64,000 bases of DNA from Ectocarpus siliculosus (GCA_000310025.1 FN649757.1:186925-250924), one strand, 5' to 3'; shown: positions 33,701 through 45,616, numbered from the stretch's first letter. A program made the numbers and translations. Notes: a model not told the origin generated them from the letters alone.

Positions 33701-36700
33701 GCTGCTCCTCTTCATCATTCTCTCCCTACTCACCGTCATCTTTGCCGCAAACGACTCTGCGCTTTGTGGGCGGCCGCTGCTCAAGCTGGCGGCGAAGCGT
33801 ACGGAGGTGATTTTTTCGGACGGTGTTGGTGCAGTCGAAACGAAGTGGCGGCTCTCGACGAAATGCCGACGAAGGCCTGTACGGAGGGGAAGGGAGGGAG
33901 GACAGAAGTTCAGGGTACGATCATCATATGGTACGTTCATCGCGTGCAGAAGGACCATGACGAAGGACCTTACAACCGCCAACGACAACAGACAGCAGTG
34001 CAGCCGTCCTCTGCAACATACCCCCGTACGTCACAGTCACCTGGCGGGCGGCGTGCTTTCTCTGGCGGCGGCGCGACTTCTATATCCATTCCCTGTTTCA
34101 CAGGCTTACTACGGTCGCCCAGCTGTGCGAACCTCAAAAACAGAAGCAGGACGTGATATCATGATAACGCGCAAACGGGGGGGAGTGTTGCATCGGCCGG
34201 TGGCGGACTCTCCCTTGTGTGCACAACGTGACCGGCAGGATGCCGGCAAGCAGTTGCAGCGGCAGAGACAAAATCACACGCGCCAAGAATGTTACACACG
34301 AGCCGACACGAGCTGATGTTCTAGCGGCAAGTGAGTGCAGCAGTGACCTTACGAGAGCAGCAAGCTCAGCCTAGAGTAGCCACCTTGTGGTCCTAGGACA
34401 GAGCAGACGTTGTTCCCCCGCATCATTCATGAGTAGGCGCTCCTTTACACGCGCACTCGAACCCAAAACACTTCTCGAGGTCGGGGGTGTTGAGCAGGCC
34501 GGGCCTGCCGGAAAACTCGATTGCTCGACACCGAAAACCCACGCCCTGCTCTCCCCGCCTCTATCGTGCCTACCACGCAATACAAGCGCAGCCCCCGCAA
34601 CTCACCGAACTCGCCGATTTCCTCGGGGCCCTCTTGGCGCGGTCTCGTGAGCCGGTCCGTGTCTGCTGGACCACCATCCTGCGGTAGATGTCCTCCATCA
34701 CGCTCTCCGACGTGTATTTAGGACCGACGGTCGACCGGGAAACTGCCACCCTTCCGCTGCTGATGCCACCGCCACCGCTCCCGCCGGTGCGGCGCGCCCT
34801 CTTTCGGGTGGCGATGTCCCGTGACCGCTCCCGCCCCGTTAACATGCTACCGTGATGCGCTCCGCGCTGGTACCGTTGAGAGGAGCGATGGAAATCACGG
34901 CCCATCCTCCCTGGTGCCGCATTCCTCTAGTTGAGCTGAAAGACCGTTCGCGTCTTCGTTTAGGGCGAGGAGACGCGGGCAGTGCCACTGTCTGCTCTGT
35001 CTGGCGCTTGTCGCCGGCTCTCCCCCCGCCCCATTTTCCGCTGCTTCTACTACGTCTCATATGAGCCGCCCTATATTGCCTATAGCAGCACGAATTGTTC
35101 TGGCACATATTCATCCGTAGTAGAGGCTTGTGAGGAATGCAGATGCTGTTGTTGGTGGTGAGTGTTATCGTTAACAAAATAATCTATATGAACTCTTGTG
35201 TTGGATTTCCTGGCAGCCCTGCCGCAGTTTGTCATTTACGGCCTCTATGCACAAGCACAATGTAAACACCACGCTACTTCCGATGGACCGCACAGGACAG
35301 GACTTTATCGTCACGTACTCCACGAAGTTGTAGGTACTCGTTCCTTGGGTCACGGATAAACATAATATTTCTGCGGTTTTCTTCGACGGGATACGGCCAC
35401 CAAGGCCGCGGTTCGTGCAGTGTATAATGGAGAAGAACAAACACCAACGTTTAAAAACCGTGCGACGGGCAGACCGCACCGCACCGCACCGCACCGCACC
35501 GCACCGCACCGCACCGCACCGCACCGCACCGCACCGCACCGTGACCATGTTAAAAGCTACACCGCGGTGCGGTTCACACCGTGAAGATCCCTGAAATATT
35601 CTTACTGGGTACCGTGGAATTGTACTTCGAAGTACCGCACCTGGCTAACCTCGAATCGCCGAGCGAGAAACTACAAGAATCGTAAAACTACAAATATCGA
35701 GCCTTGCACCCGCAGGGTGGCTGGGGTTCCAATTTACAATGTTTTCCCCGCAAGGCGGAAGGTAGAGCCTGTGCTCGCCGTCGTTCGATGGGCCATCACG
35801 AGTTAGCCGTCCCTCTTCAAGTCTCGAGTACGCTGGTGACGAGGGGAGCAGGCGAAGCCAGAGCCGGCGGTGAAGTTGCCAATACAATCTAAACATGACC
35901 TTTCTGATACCATAATGGCACATCGGAGAGGGCTCCCTTCTTGCTTCCTGTGCCTCCAGCCAGAGGCGCAATGCCAAACCTAGATACAACCAATCGTTTC
36001 TACCGATGCTTAGCGCAAGATTTTTCAGGCTGAAGCGCCCACTGCGTCTGTGACGACAGGCCCTACACTTTGAAAACCCCGGTTTGAGCATGCAGCACAG
36101 CAGAGCGAGAAGAGGACTAAAACGGGAAACGACAGAGGGAGGCACCATCACAGCAAGCGGAGTACACGTAGATGAACCCAAAGACCGACAAATAAAACGC
36201 AGAAATTCTTCCTTATCGCAATACTCTCCAGGCATCCCGAGTGCAGGGGTGGAGCTTCTTGGAATCTCTGTCTCAGATGTGTAATGCGACAACAGGTAGT
36301 CTGAATGCTGTGAAGTTCCTCGTGCTCTCAATGTCGCTCATGCTTCGCACAGTCGTCAGACACGACGTACGCCACCTCATCGCCGTGGACGTGGAACACG
36401 GACGTTTGCGCTGTGTTGAACATCGCTGGGAAAGTGGTTTTCATGCCGTCTGCCCAAATCAAGAAGGGGATGCGCTGTGTTGTTAGTTACAATCCAACCG
36501 CAGATGTGTCAAGTCTAGAACAGTCCTTAAATTCCGGCCTATTGATCTGAGGAGTGTTGCGCGTGTACGTGTCGAAATTGTTGCTTCCGAGCCTAACCCA
36601 ACTTGCACTTCGAAGCCCCTTTTGAAGCTTGCATTGCCCAGCTTCTCTCGTACGTTTCAGAAATGGAAGACTTTTCTCTCTGCAGCTTGGAGTTACGTAT

Positions 36701-39700
36701 TGAATGTAGAGGTTGTGTTCGCTTGAACCCATTGGCGTGCTCTTCTTGCTGCTGCCGCACCTCGGGAAGTCCGTACTGTCGTTCGAGCCACATGTAGCAC
36801 ACCATCGTGTGTAACCATATTGACATGGTGATATTGCTCGTTTGATGCATACGAGGCAATATTGTGGCCTCATCTTGTGTATGCCCCCTAGTACTGCATC
36901 GCATGGACCCTCCACGCGAAATACTGGTTTGCTGGGCTTTTACCTTCGCAATATTTGTATGGTGGTAGGCGCTGTGTAAGGTCAGGCAGCCAGTGCACGT
37001 ACAGCAAACGGCGGCGGCGTCTTCTCCAAACACACAAGCAAACCCATCTTCGGCAACCGGATCGCGATGGGGCGCACGGTGGAGAGGTTCCGCTGCATTC
37101 CACACCACCCGGCGCACTCGCGACTTCTGGCAGGCTACCGTTGGCGAGGTACACTGCATCATGAATTTCCATTTAGCTTTGCGGGTTGATGAACCGATCG
37201 GACATGCCGACCAACAATCTGCGCGTACAGACGTGCGGTGCTGGCGTACAGACGTGCGGTGCTGGCTCTCAAATCATGTCTCAGTGCAGCGACAATAGTT
37301 GAAATATTGCAACGCTGTGATTTTCATGAAATTCAACTGCGATGTCCTCCAAAACGGCGCGCTCACTTGGGTTTGCATTTTCCGAGTGCAGTTCTTGGCA
37401 ACGGGTATTTAGTGATGCCTCGCTCCAATCCTGTCGCTACATTCAGGTTCGGGCTGAGTGCATCTCCGGCGACTGGACTTGTGGGAATGCAGGAGAATGC
37501 CTTCCTCAGCGACTTCTTCGGCTGCGTTGGCTTTCTCCCGCTAACCACCCAAAGGTGTCGCATGCAGCTTCCTTGGACATTGTCGCCCTTTGGGCTAGGG
37601 GGCCCGCTTCTAATGAATGCCACAACTGATCAGTTTCCCGAAATCATTGAAGCAGCATATACGTGGCACGATGTTGGTATGGTTCTGTGGTGCTGGTAGC
37701 TTGCTCCTGCTACGCCGTGCCGCCAGTCGACTCGTGCGCCTTCACCACGTTTGTGTTGTTTTGGCAGTCACATTCGCGAGACGATGGTGAACATCATGGT
37801 GTCTCCCGCCATACGACAGTCCTTCGTTGGCGGCGATTTTGGCGCAGGAGGTCCTTTCGACTCAATCGCAGGAGGGGTAGAGTGGAGCAAGGCCTCGGGA
37901 GGGCATCAGCTTCCCATGAACCCGTCGACGTGCACGTTCTGGTGTGCAATCGCTCTGGGGGCGCTTGCGAAGGGCAGTCCCTTGGAATCGGTACGAAGTA
38001 GTTTCTCGATGTATTGGTGAAAACGCACATGTTTTGCTCGTAGTGGAACCAGTGCACCTCTTTCCTGAAAAGCTGGTGGACTACGGTAGTTCTATTGTGC
38101 AGTGCCATACTGTTTTTTCTCATGCGGCAGATGTCCATGAATTCACTGGTGGTTTGGTGGCAGGTGGCAAAGTATTGTCAACTGGCCCACGAAGCGCTGG
38201 CCAAGAGCTCTTTGGAGCCGACAGACGCTGAGGTCGCGAAGTGAGTTCAATCGGGGATAACCCCCCCCATCACCACTCATGCCCTTGATATTCATGGTGG
38301 GCTCTCGCCGGGCACGCCTGCTGTCTGCCGTTTGACCCCGACTCACTATACATTCAAACGCACGGTCAGGTGCTAGTGTTCCCAGGGGGTCGCCGGGCTT
38401 ATCAGTTGGGCAGGGCTCCATTTTTCGATGAACATTGACGCTTACCCTTCCTTCTTTCGTGTTTGCCTTTCCCTGCCTAGGGCTTGGGCAATTATGGGCT
38501 ATCTGTACGGCTTCATGGGAGACTCGGTGAGGATTTTCACCTGGCTCTGTCGTGCACATGAGTGCACATCGCTGTTGACTCGGGACCTCTTCAGTTGTGG
38601 TTGCTCTTTGTGACAGCAGCCGGCGTGCATCGCCGCTTCAAGGGTCGCATCAACAGCTTGAAGGATGTTGGAAAAGGGTTGCTCCAGCTATTATCTCGGT
38701 GATGAATTTTTACTCCGACGTGCTTTCCCCCCCGACTGTTATACGAATCCTACAGGCAAGGTATCAGCACTACCTGGCTCTTTCGGAGTCATTCTTGAGG
38801 AGTTCTATGGAGGAAAGGTCTACCGATAATCTTCCAGTGGTGAGCAGTACTTTTCACCAGCTGAAAACGGGTGCTCATATTAACGGGGTACGAGCGTACC
38901 TCATCTAGCCATGTATCTGCTGTTTTGCGTGCGGGAGATCAATGCGGTCGACGATAAGCTCGGATTAAGGCGGACGTGTCTTTTCGAGCGTACTGGGAAA
39001 ACAAGCATGGTTTCCACGTCGATTTACCTTCCTCTCCTCATGCTTTGGTTCGGCCAGCTGTCTATATCGCCGACTTTCCTGCGTATGCTGTGCGGCCGTG
39101 CGCTGACCAGGGGTTTGCCGAGGTTGTCAAGTTTAAGGAGTTCGCTGACTCATCGTGCGGACAACGCCAGATGAAGTCGTTTAACGCCGAAGAGCAAACA
39201 AACCCGCAGGTGTGTGAGTCGTTCGCATCGCAGAGTCGTCTAGCAATGCATTTGGCGAGCCACACCTTCCAGGATGGACCCGATGTATCAGAAGTAGCCT
39301 ACAAGGCGGTTCACGATGCTCGGGCAAGAATGTCCACCGGACAGCGTCCTTGGTTTCACCCGAATAGGGCTTGTGCACGTACAGTGCCATACGGAAAGTC
39401 AGCCGCCGTTTTCTCTTCTCGTTGACCACCTCTCTTGCGTCTTGGCCCACACCCGCGCACCACTCTTCGACACCTGACGATTCCAGTTGAGCGCCGCTGC
39501 CACCGAAGGCGAGATATATCGCTATGTCGCTCAATCCTTCAAGGCATTCGAACAAGCTTCCCGTGCAATAGCGAATGAGCAGAGCGCGAAGCCAGGCGGA
39601 CGCCTAAGCGAGGGCGACCGTCATGACCGATCAGGCAGCGTCCGCCCATCCGATAACTCTCTCCTCTGTAGGGAGATTTCCAGCTCTTTGGGCACTGTGT

Positions 39701-42562
39701 TGAGAAATGGGCGTTGTATCGATTTCGAGCCGCTTGAAGAAGCGGTAGATCGGTGAGTCGAAAGATGTGATGCAGACACCAGTGAGCACACCCAAGATCG
39801 TAAGGCACCATGGTCGGACTATAGATATCCACCGATATGGGGGTGCCATGTGAGCGTGGAACATCAGGAGCCATCGAGGCCCGACCACTCCTTGTCCTGG
39901 ACATGCAGGAAGACTAGTTCAAATGGCTCACATCTTCCCACTCGCCCGATGGTGTACATGTCATTCGCAACGGCCTGCATGTCAACATGGAATGCGATCA
40001 TTCTGGCGAGCAGACCAACTATTCGTGGGGGTATTGGCAGCCTTCTCATCAACTTGTAAGTTGGGGATGTGGAAATCATACGCGGATTCATTGCAGTTGT
40101 AGACGTAACTGTATGCGACCACGCGATCCCGGGTTTCGAAAGAACCCCAGCTGTTCTGGTCGACAGAGGGCGATGTATTCCTTGTGTCCGGCGACACGAT
40201 GTCTCGGTTGGTCGATGAATTCTTGCGGAAGACTCAGACGACACATTATTGGCGTTATTTCGACTACTGTTCATCCGCTTTGCTCTTGAACGTTTCTGTG
40301 GGCCACGGAAAATGCTTGCCTGTCTCCATTGAGACTTTGTCACGAGGGATGTCGTTCGCCCTTGATCTTTAGTCCTGTAAAATCCAAAATCCGACAGGAC
40401 CCTTGTGTTTGTAAAGGGAGCAAAGGGGGATCTCAATGCCGCCCTGGAGAGAGTTGGCCGCTGCGTTGCGGTTTTCGAGCGATATCCTGGCTTGTGCAGC
40501 GGCACGATGGGGTGAGTTGATTGCCCGCCCTCCGCACGTGCAGAGGTGATGGTCATTTTAATTCACGCTCATGGGGTAGCCTCTGGTCGGAGTTGGCAGA
40601 TGGCGTGGACTAGGCTCGCTGCCCCTTGCATTGTCCGTGGGCCTTTCACAACAGATTCATGGAATCTCTTCTCCTTAACGTAGGCAGTGTCGTGCCCTTA
40701 TGACGTCAAGGGAAGATACCTCAGTCAGCTTGTCATTAGTCAAATCACGTGCTTTCTTATTGAACGTTTGAGCACTGCGGTGCGCTTAACAGTCAACCTC
40801 CTGCGCGACTAGCAGACAGCTCCATCATGGCACAGGGGTGAGGCCACGGCGAAATTTTGTCCCAACCGACAGAAATACCGCGTTCACCGAAAATATTGCA
40901 GTAGCAAATCTCTCATGACACGTCTGTCATGGTGCATCGAGCGGTATGAGCTAAGAAGCGACATTTGTGAAAGCCTGTGACCCCGTTCCCCACGCTGCCA
41001 CCGTTTGTATGAAAGGTACCACAATGCACACATAGTGCTGGTATGTCTTGCAGCCATCAGCGACCCCAGAGCTAGAGCGATGTACGACAGTTTGCGGGCG
41101 ACCTACAATTCTTTTCGCCCTGCCGGCTCTCTGCCCGTACCCCCTTTGGAGGAGTGGCACGGTGTAGATGTCTTCTGCGACGACTGCTATTGCAGGTGTG
41201 TAGATTTTGCAGCCGGTGCCGTTCGCAGATACATGGTGAACGCGACTGCTGGAAAAATGGGACGTGGTAGGACGTGGTACGGGTCCCAAGCGTTGTTTCC
41301 GTGAGAAATATATTCCTGCCGCGCTGGGTGTATGATGAATTCCTCAAGATGCGCTTGTAGTTGTACCCTGGAACACATGTGATCAACCCTTACTACGTGA
41401 GTCATTTCCCTCCCTTCGGGACGTGGGTGTCAAGCCTCCTGCGGGTGACGTAAGATCACATGCACATTGCCCGAAGAGAGGCTGTGTCTTAGTTGTTTCG
41501 GCAGTTTTATCACGCTCGTATTCCGTACTAACATCGTACACGTAGGTATTCCACATTGGAGCCAGCTCGAGCGGACAACAACTCGCCGGCGAAAATTCAG
41601 ACTTGTTCTATGAGCGTTTGATCGTAGATTTGCAATGAGAATCGCATTTGAATCCGAAACAACACCACAAAACAAAAACGTGTTCAACACTGCGGGTGCA
41701 TGCGCAAAGACGTTTCTTCCGTAGTAGCGTATCACTTTACCAGCTTAGAAGTGAAATAGAGCAAACGTAGGTACTGCTGGACATCGCGATGACACAAAGA
41801 CGCACAGCGATGCGGAATCAGGAAACGAATGAATGAACTTGGAGATGAACAAGAGGAAAATATTTCACTCGTCCTTATTGATGAGTTTCAGAATTGGTTC
41901 GCCAGGCTTTGTCTGCACGGAACGCGTCCCGTGGTATAGGACCACTTTTCCCTACTTAGATTGTCAACCGCACGCGCCACGTAGGCCTAGCGAGAGAAAG
42001 AAATACCGAAGCATGCAAAGGGAACAAATCGTGTATGTCCTATGAACACAATCTTCGCCCGTACCGCTCGCTTCGTAGGGCGATCGAGCAGCTCGTTGCA
42101 AGTGAGCACATTACGACTTTCTCGGCGCCAAGCGTAGACACCATCGACGTCGGCGATGGAACGAACGGCACGGATAGCGACCACGCCGACGAGACTCTCC
42201 CCGGTCACGGGCAGAGCCAGCCTGCATGGCCGTCCGCCTGTAACACTTCCCAGATGGTAATCGACACAGTCTCCGACTGGCCGACTGAGAGGGGGGCTGA
42301 GCATCGGAGGGGTTCAAGTGTAGGGTCGACGAGCCCAACTGCTCGTCCAGTATGCTCGAACTATCTATGCTATCAGTCAGAGGATGGACTTCACTCTAAC
42401 CGCGTTGAAGCCAGCTTTGCCAGCGTGGCCATGGCTCCCGAGCCATTGTCAAGGATAAAAGAACTGAGCGAGGACGGCGGTTGGATGGAGGATAGGGAGG
42501 ACGATGGCGTCGGCGCAGAGGATTGGTTGGATGTGACCCATGCCATGTTGGGTGCGCTCTGA
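30582..42562 (+). CDS. Copy B: Zn2Cys6 transcription-factor-like gene, most complete family member
   Basis: Exons placed by comparing copies: 30,582-30,727; 36,969-37,148; 37,447-37,554; 37,768-37,990; 38,164-38,240; 38,481-38,526; 38,756-38,839; 39,111-39,209; 39,487-39,752; 39,918-40,055; 40,398-40,511; 41,054-41,195; and a terminal exon ending at 42,562. Each listed internal border is AG/GT, and phases chain exactly from exon 1 through exon 11. A small exon between 40,512 and 41,053 (present in D at 57,703-57,761) and the start of the terminal exon are unresolved. The predicted protein is roughly 700 aa: an N-terminal two-zinc cluster, a long helical-looking middle and an acidic C-terminus. 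The likely role is DNA binding in the nucleus; targets are unknown. Intron 1 is 6.2 kb and holds a hAT-like element. A non-functional copy cannot be excluded. Confidence 0.7.
31190..31236 (+). repeat. (CACCG)n minisatellite, left
   Basis: About eight cacc g units lie in tandem. Degenerate versions continue to about 31,375, including ttcacggtgcggttt, which repeats the inner part of the element end. Confidence 0.8.
32620..34905 (-). CDS. Possible low-complexity gene or gene fragment inside the hAT-like element
   Basis: GC-rich minus-strand frames follow each other. One at 34,905-34,570 reads TSESVMEDIYRRMVVQQTR and continues into a GTGAGT donor-like site near 34,602. Others are Gly/Ala/Ser/Glu-rich (33,988-33,653; 33,158-32,847; 32,962-32,696). 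The last, 32,850-32,620, ends in a basic RKRVKRACDW stretch that recalls the start of a Zn2Cys6 cluster but lacks the other cysteines. No frame is decisive. It may be a captured host gene fragment or simply GC-rich repeat. Confidence 0.3.
35471..35541 (+). repeat. (CACCG)n minisatellite, right
   Basis: About fourteen units lie in tandem, followed by gtgaccatg and then cggtgcggttcacaccgtg near the right end of the hAT-like element. Confidence 0.85.
35602..36968. other. Rest of intron 1 of copy B
   Basis: A minus frame at 36,331-35,645 (228 codons) and several frames around 36,490-37,170 are open but lack recognised domains and conserved copies. I treat them as chance frames within the intron. 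Confidence 0.35.
36969..37148 (+). CDS. Copy B exon 2: last two cysteines of the zinc cluster
   Basis: After acceptor ggtggtag the exon gives RCVRSGSQCTYSKRR, supplying the fifth and sixth cysteines and a basic linker. Joined to exon 1 it completes C-x2-C-x6-C-x5-C-x2-C-x6-C. The exon ends GCGAG before GTACAC and leaves two bases, which exon 3 completes in frame. The match in copy C is 62,002-61,819. Confidence 0.75.
37224..37265 (+). repeat. 21 bp tandem duplication in intron 2 of copy B
   Basis: The unit cgtacagacgtgcggtgctgg occurs twice in a row. The aligned region of copy A at 22,075 lacks the duplication. Confidence 0.85.
37447..37990 (+). CDS. Copy B exons 3 and 4
   Basis: Exon 3 (37,447-37,554) reads GLSASPATGLVGMQENA and DFFGCVGFLPLTTQ. 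Exon 4 (37,768-37,990) reads HIRETMVNIM, then LPMNPSTCTFWCAIALGAL and GSPLES before GTACGA. The junction codon is split AG/T. Copies A and C keep the same borders. The CTFWCAIALGAL helix resembles the start of the middle homology region of fungal-type Zn2Cys6 regulators, which is inference. Confidence 0.75.
38164..39209 (+). CDS. Copy B exons 5 to 8
   Basis: Exon 5 (38,164-38,240) reads VAKYCQLAHEALAKSS and DAEVAK. Exon 6 (38,481-38,526) reads AWAIMGYLYGFMGDS. Exon 7 (38,756-38,839) reads ARYQHYLALSESFLRSS and STDNLPV. Exon 8 (39,111-39,209) reads GFAEVVKFKEFADSSCG and ends TNPQ before GTGTGT. Exon 5 has the same 77 nt as in copy C, and exon 8 has a 108 nt counterpart in D. Phases run 2, 0, 0, 0 without a break. 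The segments look like helical pairs. Confidence 0.7.
39487..39752 (+). CDS. Copy B exon 9
   Basis: After acceptor gattccag it reads EIYRYVAQSFKAFEQ and ends DFEPLEEAVDR split before GTGAGTCG. Copy D (55,576-55,853) has YRYVSQSLSAAAQ and FEHLLETADR, with the same phases (0 in, 2 out). Copy E keeps only the end. Confidence 0.75.
39918..40511 (+). CDS. Copy B exons 10 and 11
   Basis: Exon 10 (39,918-40,055) reads PMVYMSFATACMSTWNA and ASRPTIRGGIGSLLIN before GTAAGT. Exon 11 (40,398-40,511) reads TLVFVKGAKGDLNAAL and VAVFERYPGLCSGTM before GTGAGT. Exon 11 is 114 nt in A and B and 117 nt in D, all with the same phases. Confidence 0.7.
41054..41195 (+). CDS. Copy B exon 12
   Basis: Between acceptor gtcttgcag and donor GTGTGT, 142 nt read AMYDSLRATYNSFRPAGS and LEEWHGVDVFCDDCYC. 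Copy A has the same length. D is shorter (124 nt) with the same phases. Confidence 0.75.
42035..42562 (+). CDS. Copy B terminal exon with acidic C-terminus
   Basis: The frame is open from at least 42,035 to the TGA at 42,560-42,562. The true acceptor is uncertain; one candidate precedes gcatgcaaagg at about 42,012. It shares YEHNLR, TIDVGDGTNGTDSD, DTVSDWPTE and the end EDWLDVTHAMLGAL with copy F. The acidic tail with Trp and Leu could serve as an activation region (inference). Confidence 0.6.
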   Translation: MSYEHNLRPYRSLRRAIEQLVASEHITTFSAPSVDTIDVGDGTNGTDSDHADETLPGHGQSQPAWPSACNTSQMVIDTVSDWPTERGAEHRRGSSVGSTSPTARPVCSNYLCYQSEDGLHSNRVEASFASVAMAPEPLSRIKELSEDGGWMEDREDDGVGAEDWLDVTHAMLGAL

Positions 42563-42596
42563 GCTATGTGATGGGAGCGTCCTACAGAAAGTCAAC

Positions 42597-43140
42597 TTGG
42601 CCGGCAAGGTTTAGGGTGCGAAACCGGAGGGGGGCGTCTTCCTTCTCGAAAGCGTGGTCTGCGTGTGGCCGTATCACTGCATATGCATCCCGGCAACAGC
42701 TTTGGAGTAGTAAGTATTGTCACAGGAGCCGAACGATTTGGAAGGTGGCGTCTTCTTGAATCTGAGCTTGAACGCGTCCGCGCGGTTATTGCGAACGGTC
42801 GCATCGAAGATATGTTCCGGGGACACGCGACGGACGGTGGCATCGGTTGAGCTTGAGTCAATGGCGTACGAAATCAAAGTATCTATCGATTCGGAACGCT
42901 TGTTGCCGGAAGGACGCCACGCCTACCAGCTACGTGCGGAAGTCTCTGTAGGGTTTGCCACCAGTGGAATCTAGGTTCTTGAACTGGTTTGCGTTGTTAG
43001 TTGGCTTCGAGTAGGTTTTCGAAGTGTTGCTTTTCGTCTGCCCAACTTCGTAGTATATTGTGTGACATACGCAGCTGCTGCAGGCATTCATCAGTTGCCG
43101 GCAATCAGGCATTTAGGAGCATGGTAGCATAAACACGAGA
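42597..43140 (+). other. Conserved 3' flank of the gene family (copy B)
   Basis: Blocks gaaaccggag, ttgccaccag, ttcttgaactgg and gcagctgctgcagg recur in order at 2,441-3,000 and in part at 28,430-29,050. This is probably 3' UTR plus downstream duplication. Confidence 0.5.
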
Positions 43141-44760
43141 GACCAACATTTCAGGACGTTTGGGTACAAGTAGTATGCACGTCAGCGTGGTATATGCCAT
43201 AGGCTACCGGTTTTACGTCGTGTTGTACCCATTGCAGCTGGAGGACGTGTTCGGACTACGCTTTAGGATGGCGACAGCCGTCCATCTGACAGAGCAGCCC
43301 GGAGGTAACATGATAATCATCGGCCTACCGTTGGCTTGCCGAGAATCAGCGCCTCATCTCACACCTAGTAACTGATCGCGGGACTGTGCCACGATGGACC
43401 TCGTGCGAGATAGGGCATTCGCGGCTCTGCTACAGGCACGATTGTCATTCAGTCAGGAATGATTGAGGTCGGTATCGTATGTTGGTATGTGTTCAGGACG
43501 GACGGGCGGATACAAACGTATGGTATGCAGATACAGGGCAACGGGCAACTATTAAATCATTGCCCAAAGGTCCACGTTAAAAACAAGTCCGGACACATGG
43601 GCCATCCCCCCCTCGGCCCCGCGGGAGGGCAATTTCGATATATATATGTCTTGTATAGGGATTAGTATAGGGGGATTCGTTGATGAAAATACGGCATTGA
43701 CCCCCCTACGTTTCTATCCGCGGTGCCCCTCACTCAAATATATAGAAATTAGAGCTCCCCCCCCCCAAATCATCCCCCACCCCCCCACGAACCCCGATTT
43801 TCGAAGATTTAGTGGGCCTATGTGTCTTGATTTATTTTTCACGTTAACCCTTGCATTGCCCTCGTCAGCAGAGCTGCCTCCAAATCGAGGTCCGCGTCCC
43901 TTTGAACGTGCGTGCGTGGTTGGTTACGACGAACGATGTGCTCTGCAAATCAAACGGCACAAGACATTTTTCGTTGCGCCAAGTTGCGCGAACAGTCGAA
44001 GCGGTGCTTTTTTACGGGATACTTTCACCCTGCGGTCCATGCGTTGCAGTTTGCATCTCCCCCTGGCAAAAACCTTGCTTGAACATCGTGATCCCACGAG
44101 GGGGATACAACACAGACATAGATGGGCATCGAAGACAGTGCAGTTCTAGCTCTTCACGATGCAAGATTGGTGTCGAGGGGCTCGTCCGTACGAGTTGAGA
44201 AATTGCGGTCTGATTGTTGCTGGCGAGGTCGGCCACCGGGAGGTGAAATGTGCTGTCGCACGCGGTTTCAAGCGGCGTGCAGATCAGATGGCCTTCAAAC
44301 TTGGCACACAGCTGTGTCTACTGGATCATCGTTGACCCTCGACTTTTGGTGGATGTCGGTGAGCAGGCTGGGGAATCGTCCATGCGGGAAAAGATGTTGT
44401 GCCCGACATTGGCGGCGGAAAAGCAGGCGAATGTGGCCCGACCGCATTTTGGAAGCGTGCTCGCTCTGCGCGCCACCAGCGTTGCCGACACTCGGGGCGT
44501 CCTTATTTTGTCCAAGAGCACCGAACCGTGGACAGCATAGTGCTGATCTTGCTCGGTTGTGGAGAACGGCGCGGCAAAGAAAGCATGAGTTTGAGCTCCA
44601 GGCGCGCGGCGCGTGTGAAGAGGTGGCAAAAATGCTGGCGTTTGGCACCGACCGGTGTGGCCTCGATTGAAATTCCAAGAAAATTGTCTCGAAAAAATGC
44701 ATGTAGCGCGAAGGCACCGCCGCTGCCTCGTGCTCGTAGCTTTCGCTAGGCGAGAGGAAT
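43141..44760. other. No supported gene
   Basis: The longest frames (44,122-44,670 plus, 44,318-44,788 minus) overlap each other and carry no recognised domain. C- and G-runs around 43,605 and 43,755-43,790 flank an A/T-rich patch that may be a small element. Confidence 0.3.
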
Positions 44761-44832
44761 CGGCCGCAGTAAAAACAAGCGCGGTCAAGATTTAATCGGC
44801 CGCACAGTTAAAAAAGCGCGGTCAAGATTTCT
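44761..44832 (+). repeat. Two-unit ~36 bp tandem repeat
   Basis: Both units start cggccgca and contain agcgcggtcaagattt. Confidence 0.75.
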
Positions 44833-45616
44833 TGTACGTTTGTCTTTTTCCGTAGCTGAAACCAATGCTACTTGGTTTGGAATCCTGCAGGGTACCAAAA
44901 CACTGAATGAAGCACTCGGATACACAATTCACAGGGCTACCGTAGAACAAGTCTTCTTATGCCGCGCAGTTGGCGTAGAGTGGGATCGTGCGCTTTGTCC
45001 TTTACCTTTCACAGGAGTTACCACCGTCCGACATCTAGAGGACAACCAGTAGACTAGAGGAGGAGAGGATCCACTCCAAAATACCACCACCAACCTCCTA
45101 TGTAGATAGACTGTGTAGACCGATCCTCTCTCCAACCGGACTACAGGCATCACATCACAAGCTCAGAGTGAACCAGAATAGGCATAGAGGCACGTTCTGC
45201 ACTCCTCCAAGCCTCCTCGCCTCCTCGCCTCTTGAGATCTTGGGATCTTCTGTGTGTGAGAACCGGCCGTTGTTCAGGGAAGGCAGCCGTTTAGTCAATA
45301 CCGAAGTCAAAACATTCTGGAGCAAACTGGTTCTCTGCAAGTCCCACCAGTTCCGCACCCCACCGCTGCTGTGTTCCTTGATGAGATCGTCTCTTGCGTC
45401 GGTCGCCCTCTCTCTTATTCTCTTATCATGCCTGCCTGCCTCTTTGCATAGATCCTGCCTGACATACACGGCGCAGAGACGATGCGTGCTGTGTGTCGTG
45501 TGCCGTTCTTCCGACGAGCCCGAGCCTGTGAGCCTGTGAGGACCGAACCACATTATTATTAGTTGGTTCAGAAGCGAACTGGTTCTCCAAGGTTTTCTCC
45601 GATTCTCTCCATCAAT

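Larger units (their letters stand above)
31148..35593. mobile_element. hAT-like transposon in intron 1 of copy B
   Basis: The left end starts CAGCGTTGTTCACGGTG and the right end, inverted, starts CAGGGATCTTCACGGTG. The flanking 8 bp are gaattattc-like: GAATATTC at 31,140-31,147 and AAATATTC at 35,594-35,601, matching at 7 of 8. An 8 bp duplication with CAG-starting ends is typical of hAT. No hAT transposase motif was found. The interior is GC-rich and low-complexity, with (CACCG)n arrays just inside both ends. Confidence 0.6.

Noticed and set aside
35645-36331. 228-codon minus frame as a nested gene in intron 1
   Set aside because: No recognised domain or splice or copy support; kept as intron.
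44122-44788. Overlapping frames of 182 and 156 codons as genes
   Set aside because: Open on both strands at once, with no motif or conserved copy.
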